This document shows, piece after piece, positions 25,395 through 37,551 of a stretch of DNA of 64,000 nucleotides. This DNA comes from Hoplostethus atlanticus. Lineage: Eukaryota; Chordata; Actinopteri; Trachichthyiformes; Trachichthyidae. The translations under genes and the position numbers were made by a program. Each line of letters begins with the position of its first letter. Positions within the stretch are counted from its first letter, which is position 1. Under the pieces are notes generated by a model that saw nothing but the letters and a program-made list of their open reading frames with translations, had not been told where the DNA came from and ran no database searches. The stretch lies in assembly GCA_034670405.1 (NCBI GenBank), contig JAXDDX010000005.1, forward strand, positions 772,501-836,500. Reading direction: 5' to 3'.

Positions 25395-26228
25395 CTTCAG
25401 AGCCCCACAGAGAGGGACAAGGAGGAGAGGGGAACAGGGGAACAGGGGAGAGGGAGAAAGAGAAGAGAAGAGTGGAAAAAGAGCAGCGAGGACACCTGCT
25501 TATGATTCAGAGGACCGGACCACATGGTGGTGAGAAGGTGAGAATGAGTCACCTTCCTTCCTCCCTCAATCACTTTGGACCTCTGCAGGTGGGAACCTCT
25601 GGATGCTCAGCCAGGGCTCTGTCCTTCTTCAACTGTCACCCCCCCCCCCGCCTCCCCCCCCCGACCCCTTACTCTAACCCTCCCCACCCTTACCTCCTAC
25701 TGTATGTAAAAACAGCGCGGGCAACAATTCGTCTTTGAGTAATGGAAGGTGGTTTGAATTCCCCCTCCGAGATACTGGAACCAGTCGTGAAACCACAACT
25801 ATTTAAATGCAGGAAATCTTGATTTTATAAAATGTTAATATGATCTGCTCTGGGGACAAGCGAGCGGCCTGGCTAGGAGCAGGAACCCCCCCCATCTATT
25901 CTGAGCAACGGGAAGAGGGGGTGGGAGAGGGAGGGAGAAGAGAGGAGCAGGAGTAGAACGAGAGGGAGAGGAGAACAGAGGGGAAGAGAGAAGAGGAGGA
26001 CCCAGCTGTATTCTGTTCACCTGCACTCCTTCTCTCCCTCCACCTGCTGCTAAATGGAGACAAATCACCGTATATGTGCTCTCTTTTTCTCTCGCCCTCT
26101 CTCTTTATTTCTTTTACTCTCCCTCCTGCTTTCCATTTCTCAAGATCTCTCTATCGGCTTCCATCTCCGTGTGGCCACATGGTAACTTAAGAGCCCTGAG
26201 AAGTTGTGACCGCCCTCTTTCTGTTCCC

Positions 26229-26280
26229 CGCTCTCTCGCTCTCTCTCTCTCTCGCTCTCTCGCTCTCTCGCTCTCTCTCT
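26229..26280. repeat. (CT)n with CG interruptions
   Basis: CTCTCTCG units over about 50 bp. Confidence 0.9.
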
Positions 26281-27365
26281 AGTTTAGATGTGAAGTAAAT
26301 GAAATTCCTTTGGAGCAGAAACTGAGCCATTACTGTTTTTGCATTTTTATGGCTGCATTTCCGTTCCCTGTAGCTGGACTTTCTTTCTGGCCCCCCAGAG
26401 AAATCAAATAAAAAATGAATTAATTGAGACCTTTTGAAGTTTTGAAGCTTCACATGAAGGAAAGGAGAAAAAAAAATTCACTGTGCGCCAGAAGCTGAAA
26501 TCAATTAAAATCTGGGATCACAATGGGCCTGGCTAATGACCAAGGGGCCCTGTTCAAATAACCCCCACGAACCCCCGCGGCACCCAACCCTGCTCTGCTC
26601 ACACACAACTGGCGTACTGCTATGTGAGTGTTTGGATGAAGATATGAGGTAAGCAGGGCTGTGTAACACATCAGTAAAACGGATCCAATGTCTCATAATT
26701 ACTCCACAACCACTTCGTTCAAACAGCCCTCGATACACGATACTGGACTCGGCGGTGTTGACAAAGCGCATCAGAGCAGCTCTCAATAATGGACTTAAAC
26801 CAGCCTAATACATACATTTTACAATTCATACGTTTCATGAATGTTACCAACAATACCGTTGCTGAACATTGCTATATCCGTTGTGTTTCCTGTTATAGAC
26901 AAGCCTGCTGCAGGGCCTGGCATCACAGGACCACGGGCTGCAGAATTAGCAGACTGACTCCTGACCTATGAGTCAGTTACAGCTTGCACAATGGCTTCTA
27001 TAATTGCAAGTCCCATTTCTCTTTTTTAACAGATGCTAACAAATGTTGCAGAATTGTTTAGACAGTTTTCTTAGTTGTTAATAACAGTGCTTCCTATGTA
27101 TATCCTTGGCTTCTTCTGCTTTTCCACACGGATCTCATCTCGTCCCGTCCCATCTCATCTCCACATGGAGTGGTTTCAGTAACAGATGGGCGCTGGGAGC
27201 CTCAACCTTTCACCACCTCCCCCGTGAAAGGCTCATCACCTGATTACGTTTAACAGACATGTCAGAGGAGACACGGCCACGCCAGACAACGAGAGGAGAG
27301 GAAGATGTGGAAACCACATGTGGTTCATCCACAAGTTCCACGTCTCCCCCTGAGTTACACACAAA

Positions 27366-27366
<1 letters not shown>

Positions 27367-27397
<31 letters not shown>
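27367..27397. repeat. (AC)n microsatellite
   Basis: About 15 AC units in the intron between exons 7 and 8. Confidence 0.95.
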
Positions 27398-27399
<2 letters not shown>

Positions 27400-27736
27400 C
27401 ACCCATTTTAACGCACATACATCAATGCAGAAAAAGACGCATCCACCCATCTCATAACTGTAACATACAAATAATATGTAATGTGTGCACATGTTTTCTG
27501 TGTGCGTGTGTGTGAGTGCGTGCAAATGTGTGTGAGGTGCTGGGATATGGCTTCCACCTCCCGATCTCCTGTCAGACAGGACATGGCGTTTCATCGGGAC
27601 AGCGTTTCATCAGCTGGTGAAAAATCACCTCTCTCTCTCCTGGACTGGAGAAAATGTCTTTTCACACATATCGGCTTACACAGAGGCTCCTGTGAGCATT
27701 GCTGAAGACACCACCATCCATCCCCAGGTCTCCAGA

Positions 27737-27753
27737 CCCCCCCCCCCCCCCCC
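27737..27753. repeat. 17-base C run
   Basis: An unbroken C tract, G on the vps13b transcript. Confidence 0.9.
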
Positions 27754-28200
27754 ACCACTCCAACCCCTGTCCATCTCTCTCTTCCCACTCCTTCACTTCT
27801 GTCCATCTCCCTCTTCCCAACCCTGTCTATCACTGCCATTGCATCTAGCCCTCCCTGCTTCCTCTTGCATCCCTCCTCGATACACCACAGCCCCTCTCAC
27901 TCCATTCTCTACTGTAACTCCATATGCAGCCAATCAGCTAGAAGACTCCGTTTCATTCATTATGGACTTTACAGCTGCGAGGCCCCGGAGTGATGCCAGA
28001 CATCTGCAGCACCTTGCAACCCTGAAATATCCCTGGCCTGGACACATAGACAGACAGGCGAAAGCGGCCCTAGGTGAAGTACTTGACTGAAGGAGTCCAA
28101 AAGAGCAACTGAGGGATGGGGGGAGCTTAGAGAGAGATGAGGAGCTTCTGATGGAGATGGAGGAAGGAAGGAGAATGAAGGTGAACAAGGAAGAGAGGCC

Positions 28201-28590
28201 AATTTGTCAAAATGTAATAAAGGTTTCGCTCTAAAATGCAATAAAACCTGTTGATATAATATATTAACTGATCATGTAATAACATCACATTATAACATGA
28301 CGTCATACGGTGTGTATCCATAATATAAATAATGTTTTATTGTTTATTATATATTTCTATTATATTATATTGACATCATATTATTAGTCCACATTATTAT
28401 TACATCATCAAATAAACATGTTAAAATTTTTATTAAGTAATAATTGCTGGTAAATGAATCAAATAATTGAATCACTATGAATCAAATAATTTGATGCCAT
28501 TGCATTATCTGGTAATTTATTATGTCAATAGGTTTTATTAAATTTCTGACCCATTTAGTGACATTTTTATTACATTTTGACAAATTATTG
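28201..28590. mobile_element. AT-rich foldback/MITE-like element
   Basis: The first 65 or so bases and the last 70 are imperfect inverted copies. AATTTGTCAAAATGTAATAA at 28201 is exactly mirrored at about 28567-28586, and AATAAAACCTGTTGATATAA (28240) is mirrored near 28521-28540 with two changes. The interior is very AT-rich, has no open frame, and contains more short palindromic AT strings. Long inverted ends, about 390 bp total and no coding capacity fit a miniature inverted-repeat element. The family is not identified, and the exact ends and target duplication are unclear. Confidence 0.65.
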
Positions 28591-29475
28591 TATTATCTGG
28601 CAGTTATGACCGTATCAGTTGCAGCAGGGCAGTTATGTATCTGTTAAGGCTTTTTAAGACCTTAATGCTTAACAACCAAAATAAAGAAACAAAGCTGGCA
28701 AAAACAGTCATTTTCTGCTGAACAAAGCTGAAGAAACTATAAATGGTATATAAAAAAAGAAAATCTAACCCTGAGCTGCATAAATCTAAAAGTGGACATA
28801 CAGCGCAAAGAAACCTGTGATAGCACGGTGAAAAATACGACCTCTGATAACTATTTATGACATTTTAAAGCCCTTACATTTAGGTAATTTATTTGGCTAC
28901 CCTGTTTATGCTTCAGGTAAGGAGGGGGAGGAGGAAAAAGAGTAGGAGGGAAAGTGAAAAGGAGGTGTTTGGGGAGCTTGGGAAGAAGACGGAAGAAGAG
29001 TGATAGGAGGAGAAGTGGGATGTCCCGTCCCCTGCTGAGCCCCAGTAGACTCAGTAGCTGCTACGGCCTGCCAAAATATAACCTCATCTGGGGTTGGAGA
29101 CACCTGGCTATTCACACCAGAGCGTGCATGATGACTTCCACAGCTGTCCGACCGTGTATTACATGTTTTGAAGGACAGCGGGGGTCTCTGTCATTCAATA
29201 GCATGCAGGGTATGGGAGTTCTCATCGCGAAGATTTCAGAAGTCGCTGTGGGACGTCCTAATGGCATACAGCCCAGCTCCAAGACAGTTTATTTCTCTTT
29301 CATTGCAGGTGATGTTCAGCAGGGAGTAGTAAGAGGGATGTGTAGCCTCTCTTCTCATCTTACCCTATTCCTCCTTCACCTTGCTACTAGTAGTAGGGCT
29401 CTAAGGCCACGTCATTCTGGACTACATTCTTACATTTCTCCCTGTCTGTCCATCTGCATGTGTGTGCACGTCTAC

Positions 29476-29660
29476 CTGCAGGATGTCCCCCAGGTCCGCG
29501 GTGCTGATCTCGGGGTCCTCGGTGGTGTTGAACGGGATCGGGGTTATCCTGACGAAGGTGAGGACGCGGGGTTCGGGGTACCGCCACAGCATCACCCCCG
29601 GGTTGTCCTCTGTCTCGCTGTAGAACACCACCTCGTAGGGCCCTGGCAGCCTCTGGGATG
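29476..29660 (-). CDS. vps13b: vps13b internal exon 7 of 12
   Basis: This 185-nt exon begins with CA, making an Ala codon with the preceding G, and reads SQRLPGPYEVVFYSETEDNP through MLWRYPEPRVLTFVRITPIP to STADLGDILQ, ending in phase 0. The acceptor chosen is CTCCCCCACCAG, because the alternative AG seven bases downstream would break the frame. The donor is CAG followed by GTAGAC. MLWRYPEPRVL and NTTEDPEISTADLGD are almost unchanged between fish and mammals in my memory of the family. The phase-0 end also lets it join a candidate alternative last exon at 25275-25394. Confidence 0.96.
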
Positions 29661-30575
29661 CTGGTGGGGGAGATAACATGATGGTAATGATATAATAACA
29701 ATAATATTTATATATATTTATAACATTTATAAAGTGCTTTACAGGAAGGCCTATTAATAGTAAAATACATACAGAGGAGTTGAAAAATAAGAAAAGCAAA
29801 CAAGAGAAAATAAGTTAAAGAAGAATAAATAAAAACTTAAAATGAAGAAGAGATAGAAGAAAACATAAGATTCTGGCATTTTTTCAGATGCTGGAGAAGA
29901 AAGACGTACACAGAAAGGTTGAATCAAATGTGACTAAAACTCCAATCTGGTATGTCATGTATGTAAACCTGTTGTGGCAAGAGAACTTGCATGCCGTCTT
30001 TGCTGCAGCAAAGTTATTATAGTTATTTCTACTATGGAATCTGAACCCTGCAAAACAATAACTCCTCAAAGAGCACTGGGGATGTTTCCACGCTTTCAGA
30101 ATGTTTACATGCATGAGAAGCCGTATATAAACAAAGTGCATGAGTAAACATTTTGCTATTGCGTAAACAGTCATTGATTGAACCATACCAAGCACCTGCA
30201 AAAACTGGAGAAGAAGTATAACACTGGATCTAAACTTCTGAGTGGTGTTTGACTTAAGTCATGGCTGCTGTTTGGGATTCAAGTCCTTTGGAAAAATGTT
30301 TATTTGAAAAAAACAGTCAAGCACAGAGCGGCTGCTTTGCTTGGCCCCCGGGGGTACAAACACTGAGGCTCGCACTCCAGAAAACGCTTTTCAAGGACAG
30401 CACAATCCGACTGCAGCTTATTTTCCTTTTATGTGTAGTGGGGAGCTGCCCACTTGAAGGTGGACAGAGTATTGTTGCAACAGTCGCTGTAGCTTTTGTT
30501 TTAGGGGTGGATGGAGGAGAAAAAAGCTGCTTTCATGAGGTTTTGCTTTCATTCACGTTAGTTTGAACTGGCTGC

Positions 30576-30626
<51 letters not shown>

Positions 30627-31672
30627 CTCCAGCTGCTCTACCTTCTGTCCATCCCTCCCTCCCTCCAGCCTTCCCTCCAGTTTTCCACTCTCCTTTTATC
30701 CCTCCATCCATCCCTCTCTCTCCCCAGCCTCCCATCTGACCCTCTCTCCCTTCTCACCACCTTTCCTTCCCTCCTTTCATCTTTTCCTCTGTCCATCTAT
30801 CCATTCCGTCTTTGCTTCTGGCCCCGGGGGGGCGACTCACTGTTCTTCCCTGTTCTCCGGGACCCGGTTTGCCCCGGCTATTGACAACATGTTGCCGACA
30901 GATTGTCCTCTCTGTTCTAGTTCACTACTGTACATTCTCCTGCTCCAGCCAGCGTATTAAATGCATCAAAGACCAGTGTAACAGTGCAACAAACAAAGAC
31001 TCAACCACAGCTGACAGAGTGGACGGCTGGTCTAGAGCCAGAGAGAAGTTTGATCCTCTGTGTATAATGTTGGAGTGAGTGTGTGTGTGTGTGTGTGTGT
31101 GTGTTTGTGGGACAGAGGACAGTACACACAAAGCCCAGGGAACGGGAATAAACAGCGTGTTACTCAGAGTGGAACCAGGCAGGCGTGTCCGATGAAACTT
31201 TGAGCATAGGGCTTTCATCTGACTTTGATTTAAGCCGAAGCGTATCTTAAAGTGACATCTCACTTTGGCAAAACGGTTTCATATTTTTAGTTCACAAACC
31301 TCATAGGATTTCATGAACAACTGAACCACCGATACTGATTGTCCTATTTGAAACCCTAGTCAAAAAATAATCTGAATAAAGCATCTACAAACCAGGAAAA
31401 GTACATCCAGGTAATATTATTTCATTCTGTGTCCCAGATCATATTCTTTAAAAAGTAATTTTGCCTGTTCCCAATTTTTACTATGAATTGCCAGTGATTA
31501 CAGCAAATGCCAAGAGCAGTCAATCTTGGAGGTTGACTACTGCTGAAAATCTACAGAGGTGTGTATTCTGAAAAATGTTCCACAAAGCAGAAATATTGCT
31601 TACTACAATTAGAGCTTTCTAACCCAGGCTTTAACCAGATTTAAGCCTGCTTTAAACTGGAAGTCCATTCAC
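29661..31672 (-). other. vps13b: vps13b intron between exons 6 and 7
   Basis: This 2012-nt intron has an A/T-rich stretch next to exon 7 (29690-29860), including the phrase AAAGTGCTTTACAG that recurs in dispersed fish repeats, a 46-bp GA repeat at 30579-30624, a following pyrimidine-rich tract to about 30800, and a GT repeat at 31077-31104. No gene is seen. Confidence 0.8.
30579..30624. repeat. (AG)n microsatellite
   Basis: A 46-bp perfect AG repeat, followed on the plus strand by a pyrimidine-rich stretch (CCATCCCTCCCTCCC). Confidence 0.95.
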
Positions 31673-31889
31673 CTGAGTCCTGGATGTACTGGAAGAGGCC
31701 AGTACGCAGGTCATCGGAGCTGTGCTCTGTCCTAGGAGAGGGGGAAGCCAGGGAGGATGGTGGCTGGGTGTGGTGGGGCTTGTCCTTGGGATAAGCATCA
31801 GCCGAGTCCCCCTGCTGGAGGTGGAGGTAGGCCTGGAGGTGCTCCTCCACCAGCGTCAGGCAGTTCAGATGCTCCTGACCCCAAAACAC
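31673..31889 (-). CDS. vps13b: vps13b internal exon 6 of 12
   Basis: This 217-nt exon begins VFWGQEHLNCLTLVEEHLQA in phase 0 and ends DDLRTGLFQYIQDS plus one base. The acceptor is CATCTCCCCAG and the donor is CTCAG followed by GTGAAT. FWGQEHL and SSDDLRTGLFQYIQD match the same order of motifs in mammalian VPS13B. The middle (residues 26-55) is a hydrophilic His/Pro/Ser loop with no recognisable motif. The GLLQ ending of exon 5 joining VFWGQ here reproduces a continuous conserved sequence, which confirms the junction. Confidence 0.95.
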
Positions 31890-33368
31890 CTGGGGAGATG
31901 GATGAAAGAGAGGGAGGGGTGGGAGGATGGACAGAAAGAAGGAGAGAGGGAGATGTGGAGAGCAAGATGGAGGGATTGACAGAAAGGAGGGATAAAGGAA
32001 AAGCAGACAGAGACAGAGAAACAGAAAGAATAGAAATAGTGAAAACAAAATACAACAACTAAGCTAGGCAATGAAGCAGACAGAGTCAGAGTCAGGTAGA
32101 CAATCAGTTAAACTTTCTGTTCCAAAACAGGAAGAAAGGCAGTCAGGGTTACCCTCATCATCACCCCTAACATCCTTACTAACATTAACCAACGCAACCT
32201 AACATCCTCCTTACTTATCCGCGGTATTCCCCTTCCCTTGCTCCATCAAAGCAGGCCTGCCTGGGGTTTGGACTGAGGACCAGGAATCTCTGAGTCAAAA
32301 ACACTTCACACATGGAGCTGCCTGCCTGCCTGCCCGCCACTCACTCGCTCGCAAGGGTGGATTATGACTAAACTCTCAAAACAGGAAAATTTGGGGAGTT
32401 TTTCAGGTTTTTGGAAAGCGAGACAGAGAGAAGGAATCGGAAGGAATTCCGGAGGTTTTTGAAGAGGACTTGATTAAAACACCACAAACGCCAATATTTG
32501 CAGAGGGAAATGTATGATTACGTATTAAGTGCTGAGTTGCGAGTGATGTTTCTGTTAATGGGCACGCAATAAAAGCATTGTGGGAACCTTCGAAAATGGG
32601 GGAGAGGAAGGGGGGTTCCCCCTGAAGTAATGTGGAATACTGCACCAGTAATACTGCACTTAGTTACAGTCACATCAAAAAGGGGACTTTTCAGTGTGTA
32701 TATTATGTAACAACTCTCAGGAAAAAGGCACACAAAAGATATAACCCTCTAAAAATAATATATAATAATATTCCATCACTTAACCAGCAGAGGTGACTCA
32801 AAGCTACATGGGAATTACAGCATGCAACTCTTAATGTCATCACTTCAATTGAAAAGAGGACTGAAGCTGAAGAGTTGAACAAGGACAGCAGAGTGAAGTG
32901 CAGTGCGTGATGGGCTGTCGTTCCGGGTGTCAGCTCAGGAATATTGTAAAAATGAGGAGTGAAAACTAAAGTGGAGGCTGAAGACGGTCAAGCTGAGGAT
33001 GAGGTTTTAGGTATGGTGGCCTAGTGGGCAACGAGACTTGGAGGAGGAGCGGGGATCAATGTTAAATGTTGTTAAACATCTGCCCTGCTGAATTGTGCTT
33101 GAGCAAGACACTCCGTACTAGCTCCAGGGATGCTGCTCTATAGCTGACCTCCCTGTGGAGGGTCTGGATAAGCAACGTGTCACTTTATTATTATTAAAAC
33201 TGTAAACGTGATGGGTGTTGAGTCTTGTGACTGAGGACATGAATATCATAGGTAGTGAATCAGGCTGTAATGAAAGCAGATGCACACTTTTGACTTTGAA
33301 CTTGAACACAAAATCTTGCGCACATCCACTCTGAAGACCATATGTATTAATGTAGGGAGTATTGAAAC
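31890..33368 (-). other. vps13b: vps13b intron between exons 5 and 6
   Basis: This 1479-nt intron begins, on the sense strand, after the exon 5 donor at 33368. It contains one SINE copy (33011-33200). The rest is unremarkable, with a purine-rich plus strand at 31900-32010 next to the exon 6 acceptor. Confidence 0.85.
33011..33200 (+). mobile_element. tRNA-derived SINE copy (family A)
   Basis: It starts with a GGTGGCCTAGTGGG A-box-like stretch, followed by CATCTGCCCTGCTGAATTGT, GAGCAAGACACTCCG, GCTCCAGGGATGCTGCTCTA and GGAGGGTCTGGATAAG. It ends in a TTATTATTATT-type tail. The body matches the 20.7-kb copy. It is inserted antisense to vps13b in the intron between exons 5 and 6, about 170 bp from exon 5. 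Confidence 0.7.
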
Positions 33369-33571
33369 CTGCAGCAGGCCTCCCTTCAGGTCCAGCAGTA
33401 GTTTAGGTGGGCCGGGCTCAGGTCCTGGGCTGCCACTGTGCCGACACCACTGGGCCTCCAGGGCAGTGCTGCAGGAGAAAGGCCCCAGCAGCAGACGGCT
33501 CCGGTCCTTCAGCCCTGTTCTCACCAACACATCCTGCAGCTCCAGCAGCACAGAGGCAGCCTGAACGGCAT
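33369..33571 (-). CDS. vps13b: vps13b internal exon 5 of 12
   Basis: This 203-nt exon starts with AT, completing an Asp codon, and encodes AVQAASVLLELQDVLVRTGL, then KDRSRLLLGPFSCSTALEAQ, and ends PKLLLDLKGGLLQ in phase 0. The acceptor is GTTCTTCCTAG and the donor is CAG followed by GTTTCA, a weak donor because position +3 is T. LLGPFSCS and LDLKGGLLQ are conserved VPS13B motifs. A Pro/Gly-rich turn (SGSPGPEPGPP) separates them. The intron just upstream begins with a diverged tandem repeat (see 33585-33850), so the branch point and pyrimidine tract of this exon lie at the edge of repeated DNA. Confidence 0.94.
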
Positions 33572-33584
33572 CTAGGAAGAACAG

Positions 33585-33850
33585 ATAGGGAGTGGTGAAT
33601 GATGTGTACAGCAAAGGTTGTGGGTGGGAGGAAAAGAAGGAAAGGTTAATGATATGTGGAGCCTGGGCCAAGTGCTTGGAGGTTTAAAAAAGCGTGGCCT
33701 ATGACGAATAAAGCCTAGACTGGAACTAAGAGGGGAAAAAGGCGAAGTAAATGATGTGTGTAGCCCAGACTGACTGGCGTGTAGGAGGATAGAATAGGAG
33801 TGGTCAATGAGGTATAAAGCCTTGATTAGCCATGGGGGAAACTGGGTTCA
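33585..33850. repeat. diverged ~52-bp minisatellite, five units
   Basis: The phrase GTGAATGATGTGTACAGC at about 33590 recurs with changes at about 33643 (TTAATGATATGTGGAGCC), 33693, 33745 (AAATGATGTGTGTAGCCC) and 33801 (TCAATGAGGTATAAAGCC). The spacings are 50-56 bp. Each unit ends in a purine-rich stretch. It begins within about 20 bp of exon 5's acceptor. Confidence 0.6.
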
Positions 33851-35684
33851 AACAGACTCATTGTAGGTAGCACCTTCACTTAGAAAAACAGAGTTGGAAT
33901 TAATACTAGTGAACTGAGGTGAAGTTCTGTGGAAAAGTCAAACTTCAAAGTGCAATACTTACCCTTCTAATGATATATAATTAACATGGTTCAGGGATAC
34001 TAGTGCAACTGAGACGCAAGAAACTGAAACACATGATCAGTCCGACCTCCAAAGTCAGTCGACCAAATGCTGTCCTCTGCGTTTTGGACCAAATGAACAC
34101 AATCTGGCCTAGAGACATCAAAGCAGCACAACATACAAACACATCAATCACATCACTGGCCTCCAAAACATGGTGCTCATCCAATGTTTAGGACCAGAAA
34201 TGCTCAGTTCCCTGAAAACAGGAGGAATATGGGACCAATTGCCCTTTGTTAGAAAATATGTATGAACCTGTCCTTTCCCTTATGTGAGTGTTTATTAACC
34301 GATGGATTTTTGACAGGTATCATAAGTCAAGGGGACTGGTAGGTTTTAGTCTGGATACCAGAGTGAGACACATTTAAAAAAAAATGTAAGTCCCAGGTTG
34401 AAAAAGTTTTAAAAAAACACTGCCACACCTTAACAGCAGAGAGAAAGACAGTGACAGTCGAAGCAAGGCCTCTCTGCGGTGATGTGATATGATGACCAGT
34501 AGCAGACATCATGTAAAAGAGAGGAGGACTATCCTCTCCTGACCCCTGTGTGTGTCCCCCTGTGACAGAGTTGTTCTGGGGTCACGGTTACACCAAACTA
34601 CTGTCGCCTGCTGCTTCCATAAATCACGAGATGAAGAGCCCATTCTGCCGCAACCTCCCTGTCTTCTCTCCCTACTTCCATCCTGCCCTCCCTCTTTTCA
34701 TCGCTCCCTTCTTTTATCGGAGTTCTCCTCTGGCCAGCAAAGGCAGCACCAGTCCATTAACGCCACTGACCCTCTGTTCAACTGAATTTGAACCTGAATC
34801 TGTACCTCTGTATGGCCTGAAAAACAACAACAAAAAAAAAAGGTTTAATAGATGACAGAAACACAATGACAGTGAGAGCGTCCTAATGGAATCCAGAACC
34901 AGCCGAGGCCGTAGACAGACTGAGCTCCAAGAGCACAGCCACTTACGCTGGAAGAACAGAAATGACCTTGAACCACAGCATAACAAGGACAACATTCTCT
35001 GTTGAAACTGAGATGTGTCACTGCGGTCAGAGACTGTCCTGGACTCTGGTGGCCTGTTGGCCTCATAAATCAGCAGACTGAAACCCCCTCCGCTCGTCGT
35101 TGACATGGGAGGGCTGTTCTGGTCAGCTACAGCTACAGCAGCAGCAGTCCATTTGGAAGCTTCTACCCGGGATGACTAATAATGCCCTGAGAAACAGCTT
35201 TCTCATGCGTCTCTTAACTCCAGAAACCCCTGCCTGCCTGGTCGTAGGTCTGGGAAACCAACAGAAAACAGCACAAGACTTGTTTTGGTCCCTAACTGCA
35301 ATTAAAGAGGGTAAATTAAATTCAACTATATAATATAACTATTATTTCCTTGTGTGATTTTGAACACTAGTTCGTACAAAAAGTAGAGAGAAAAGTTTGT
35401 ATTTCGCTCTCAAGTTTTGATTTCTCATTTCCTATGGATGGAGTGTTTGGGCAAATAGGGTAGATCTATGGGGTCTCAACTAGTGGTTATGGGACAGTTG
35501 TAGTTGTATTTTTACATAACAATCTTGTAGCTCTAAGGAAGGACAGAAGGAAACTGGGCTTCACTTGGGACAAGGAGTAAAAGATGGTAGATGGGTTGAG
35601 GGAGAGGTAGGAAGGAACGGATGGAAAGACAGATGGAGAGAGTAGGGGAGGAGGTGATAGATGAGGAGACAAATAGATAGAGAC

Positions 35685-35685
<1 letters not shown>

Positions 35686-35723
<38 letters not shown>
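35686..35723. repeat. (GA)n microsatellite
   Basis: A GA repeat with one interruption, followed by a short CA tract. Confidence 0.9.
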
Positions 35724-35725
<2 letters not shown>

Positions 35726-36098
35726 CACACACACAAAGAAGAAGATATGACAGATGAGAGAGAGCTCACATCTTTCCAGGCTTGGTGAACCGACTAAGGA
35801 ACATCTTATTCAGCATCGGAGCCCAATAACACAACAGGGGGCTTCCAGTGAAGGACGGCTTCTCTTGTATAAATCTTTCTAAGGGGAAATATTATACTGG
35901 GATGACTCATCTCTCTCAGGATCAACATTGTTGATACAAGTTGGCAATTTACCTGCTAATATTTTCTGGAGTTGCAGCGCAGAGAGCAGTAAGAGATTAC
36001 TTCTGAACTGCAGACACCAGGTTTATTTTCACAGCTAGGATTTATTAGACAGCACTAGGGAACTCCCAAACTGGCTTGTTAAATGGAGAATCTCTCAT

Positions 36099-36272
36099 TC
36101 ACACACACACACACACACACACATCTAGTGCAAAGACACACAAAAACATGTACAAGTGCACAATTGCACTTGTACATGTACACACCTGTATGTACACACA
36201 AACACACACTAATGTACACAAATGTGTACAGGTGTGTAAAAGTGCAGACACACATACAGACAATTGCAAACG

Positions 36273-36303
<31 letters not shown>

Positions 36304-36413
36304 AGAGACAGACACATGCTCACACACACATAAATGCAGACTCTCACAGACACGCACACCCAGGCATATGTGAGTGCACAAGTGGAAACACACACACACA
36401 CACACACACACAC
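36099..36413. repeat. cluster of (CA)n microsatellites
   Basis: Three CA repeats (about 36099-36122, 36270-36298 and 36388-36413) in a CA-rich 310-bp stretch. The long frames across it on both strands are repeat artefacts. Confidence 0.9.
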
Positions 36414-37074
36414 GCAGGGTTTAAAGCATTCTCTCCTTTCTCACCATGCGTCATTTACAGCCCAGCTGACCGCAGCATCCTGGTGTCAGAGCCAGCAGCA
36501 GCAGCCAGCAGTCTTAATAATCACCCTAATTGGGAGTGGTTTTAATGAGGGGGGAATCCCTCTCGTTCTCCCTCCCTCCATCCTTCCATCCTGGTTGAAT
36601 GCTAGACAGCGACACAACTCCTCCTTCCCTCTCTCCATCCCTCCTTTCCACCATATGACCATGTTATGTTTGTCTCCAGAGACGTGTCAACAGGCAGCCT
36701 CATAACATTACACTGCTGAGCTGTGATGTGCTGCCATGGGCAGGGAGGAGCAGAGGAAATGATGGTCAAAAGAAAAAAAAAAGGGACTGGACACAGCAGG
36801 AGGACAGCTGAGAAAGTGTGTGTGCGTGGTGTGTGTGGGGTATGCCTGTGTGCATGCATGGATGCAAGTATTTGTGTTATAGTCACAGATGGTGAAAGAA
36901 GAGTAGGGCAGAAAGAAAAGAGAGAAAGAACGAGTGATAGAGAGAAAGACACACAGACAGACAGACAGAAAGAGAGACAAAGGGAGAGATGGAGAAATAA
37001 AGAGAGAGAGTTACAGTTCTGGTTAGAGAGACAATAGACTGAGGTTGGAGCCCAATGGACATCAAATACCCCCC

Positions 37075-37511
37075 CGGCACACACACACGCACACGCACGC
37101 ACACACACACACGCACGCACACACACGCACGCACACACCACGCTAAGACAGTAACACACAGGCAGGCAGAAATGCTCAAATTCACACTCCTACTCTGAGA
37201 AATATGAGCACTTTTCCCAGAAACCAGAGAGAATGGCATGGCATGGGGACACACAAGAATGTTGTATTATGCCACTGTGAACCCTGTGGTCGTCCCATAT
37301 GGAAAAGCCATATACACACACACACACACACACCCCAACACACACACACAGCACCACTACAGTAAATGGACAGCTGTTGTTTTGGGGTTTTTTCTGAGGT
37401 GGCTCCAATATTCTCCACTTCATGTGTTTGGGGTTTAGAAAACTGGCTCAGTGGGAGCCGAAAATGGATCCTGGGATATATGAATGCTACCAACACACCA
37501 TCACACTCACA

Positions 37512-37545
<34 letters not shown>
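37075..37545. repeat. CA-rich cluster
   Basis: Interrupted CACG/CA repeats at 37078-37138, 37314-37349 and 37507-37545. Confidence 0.85.

Positions 37546-37551
<6 letters not shown>

Larger units (their letters stand above)
20643..29475 (-). other. vps13b: vps13b intron between exons 7 and 8
   Basis: This 8833-nt intron holds a SINE copy (20719-20900), a diverged tandem repeat (21841-22370), a poly-A run (24890-24922), the candidate alternative last exon (25275-25394), CT and CA microsatellites (26229-26280, 27367-27397), a run of 17 C (27737-27753) and an AT-rich foldback element (28201-28590). No other gene was recognised. Confidence 0.85.
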
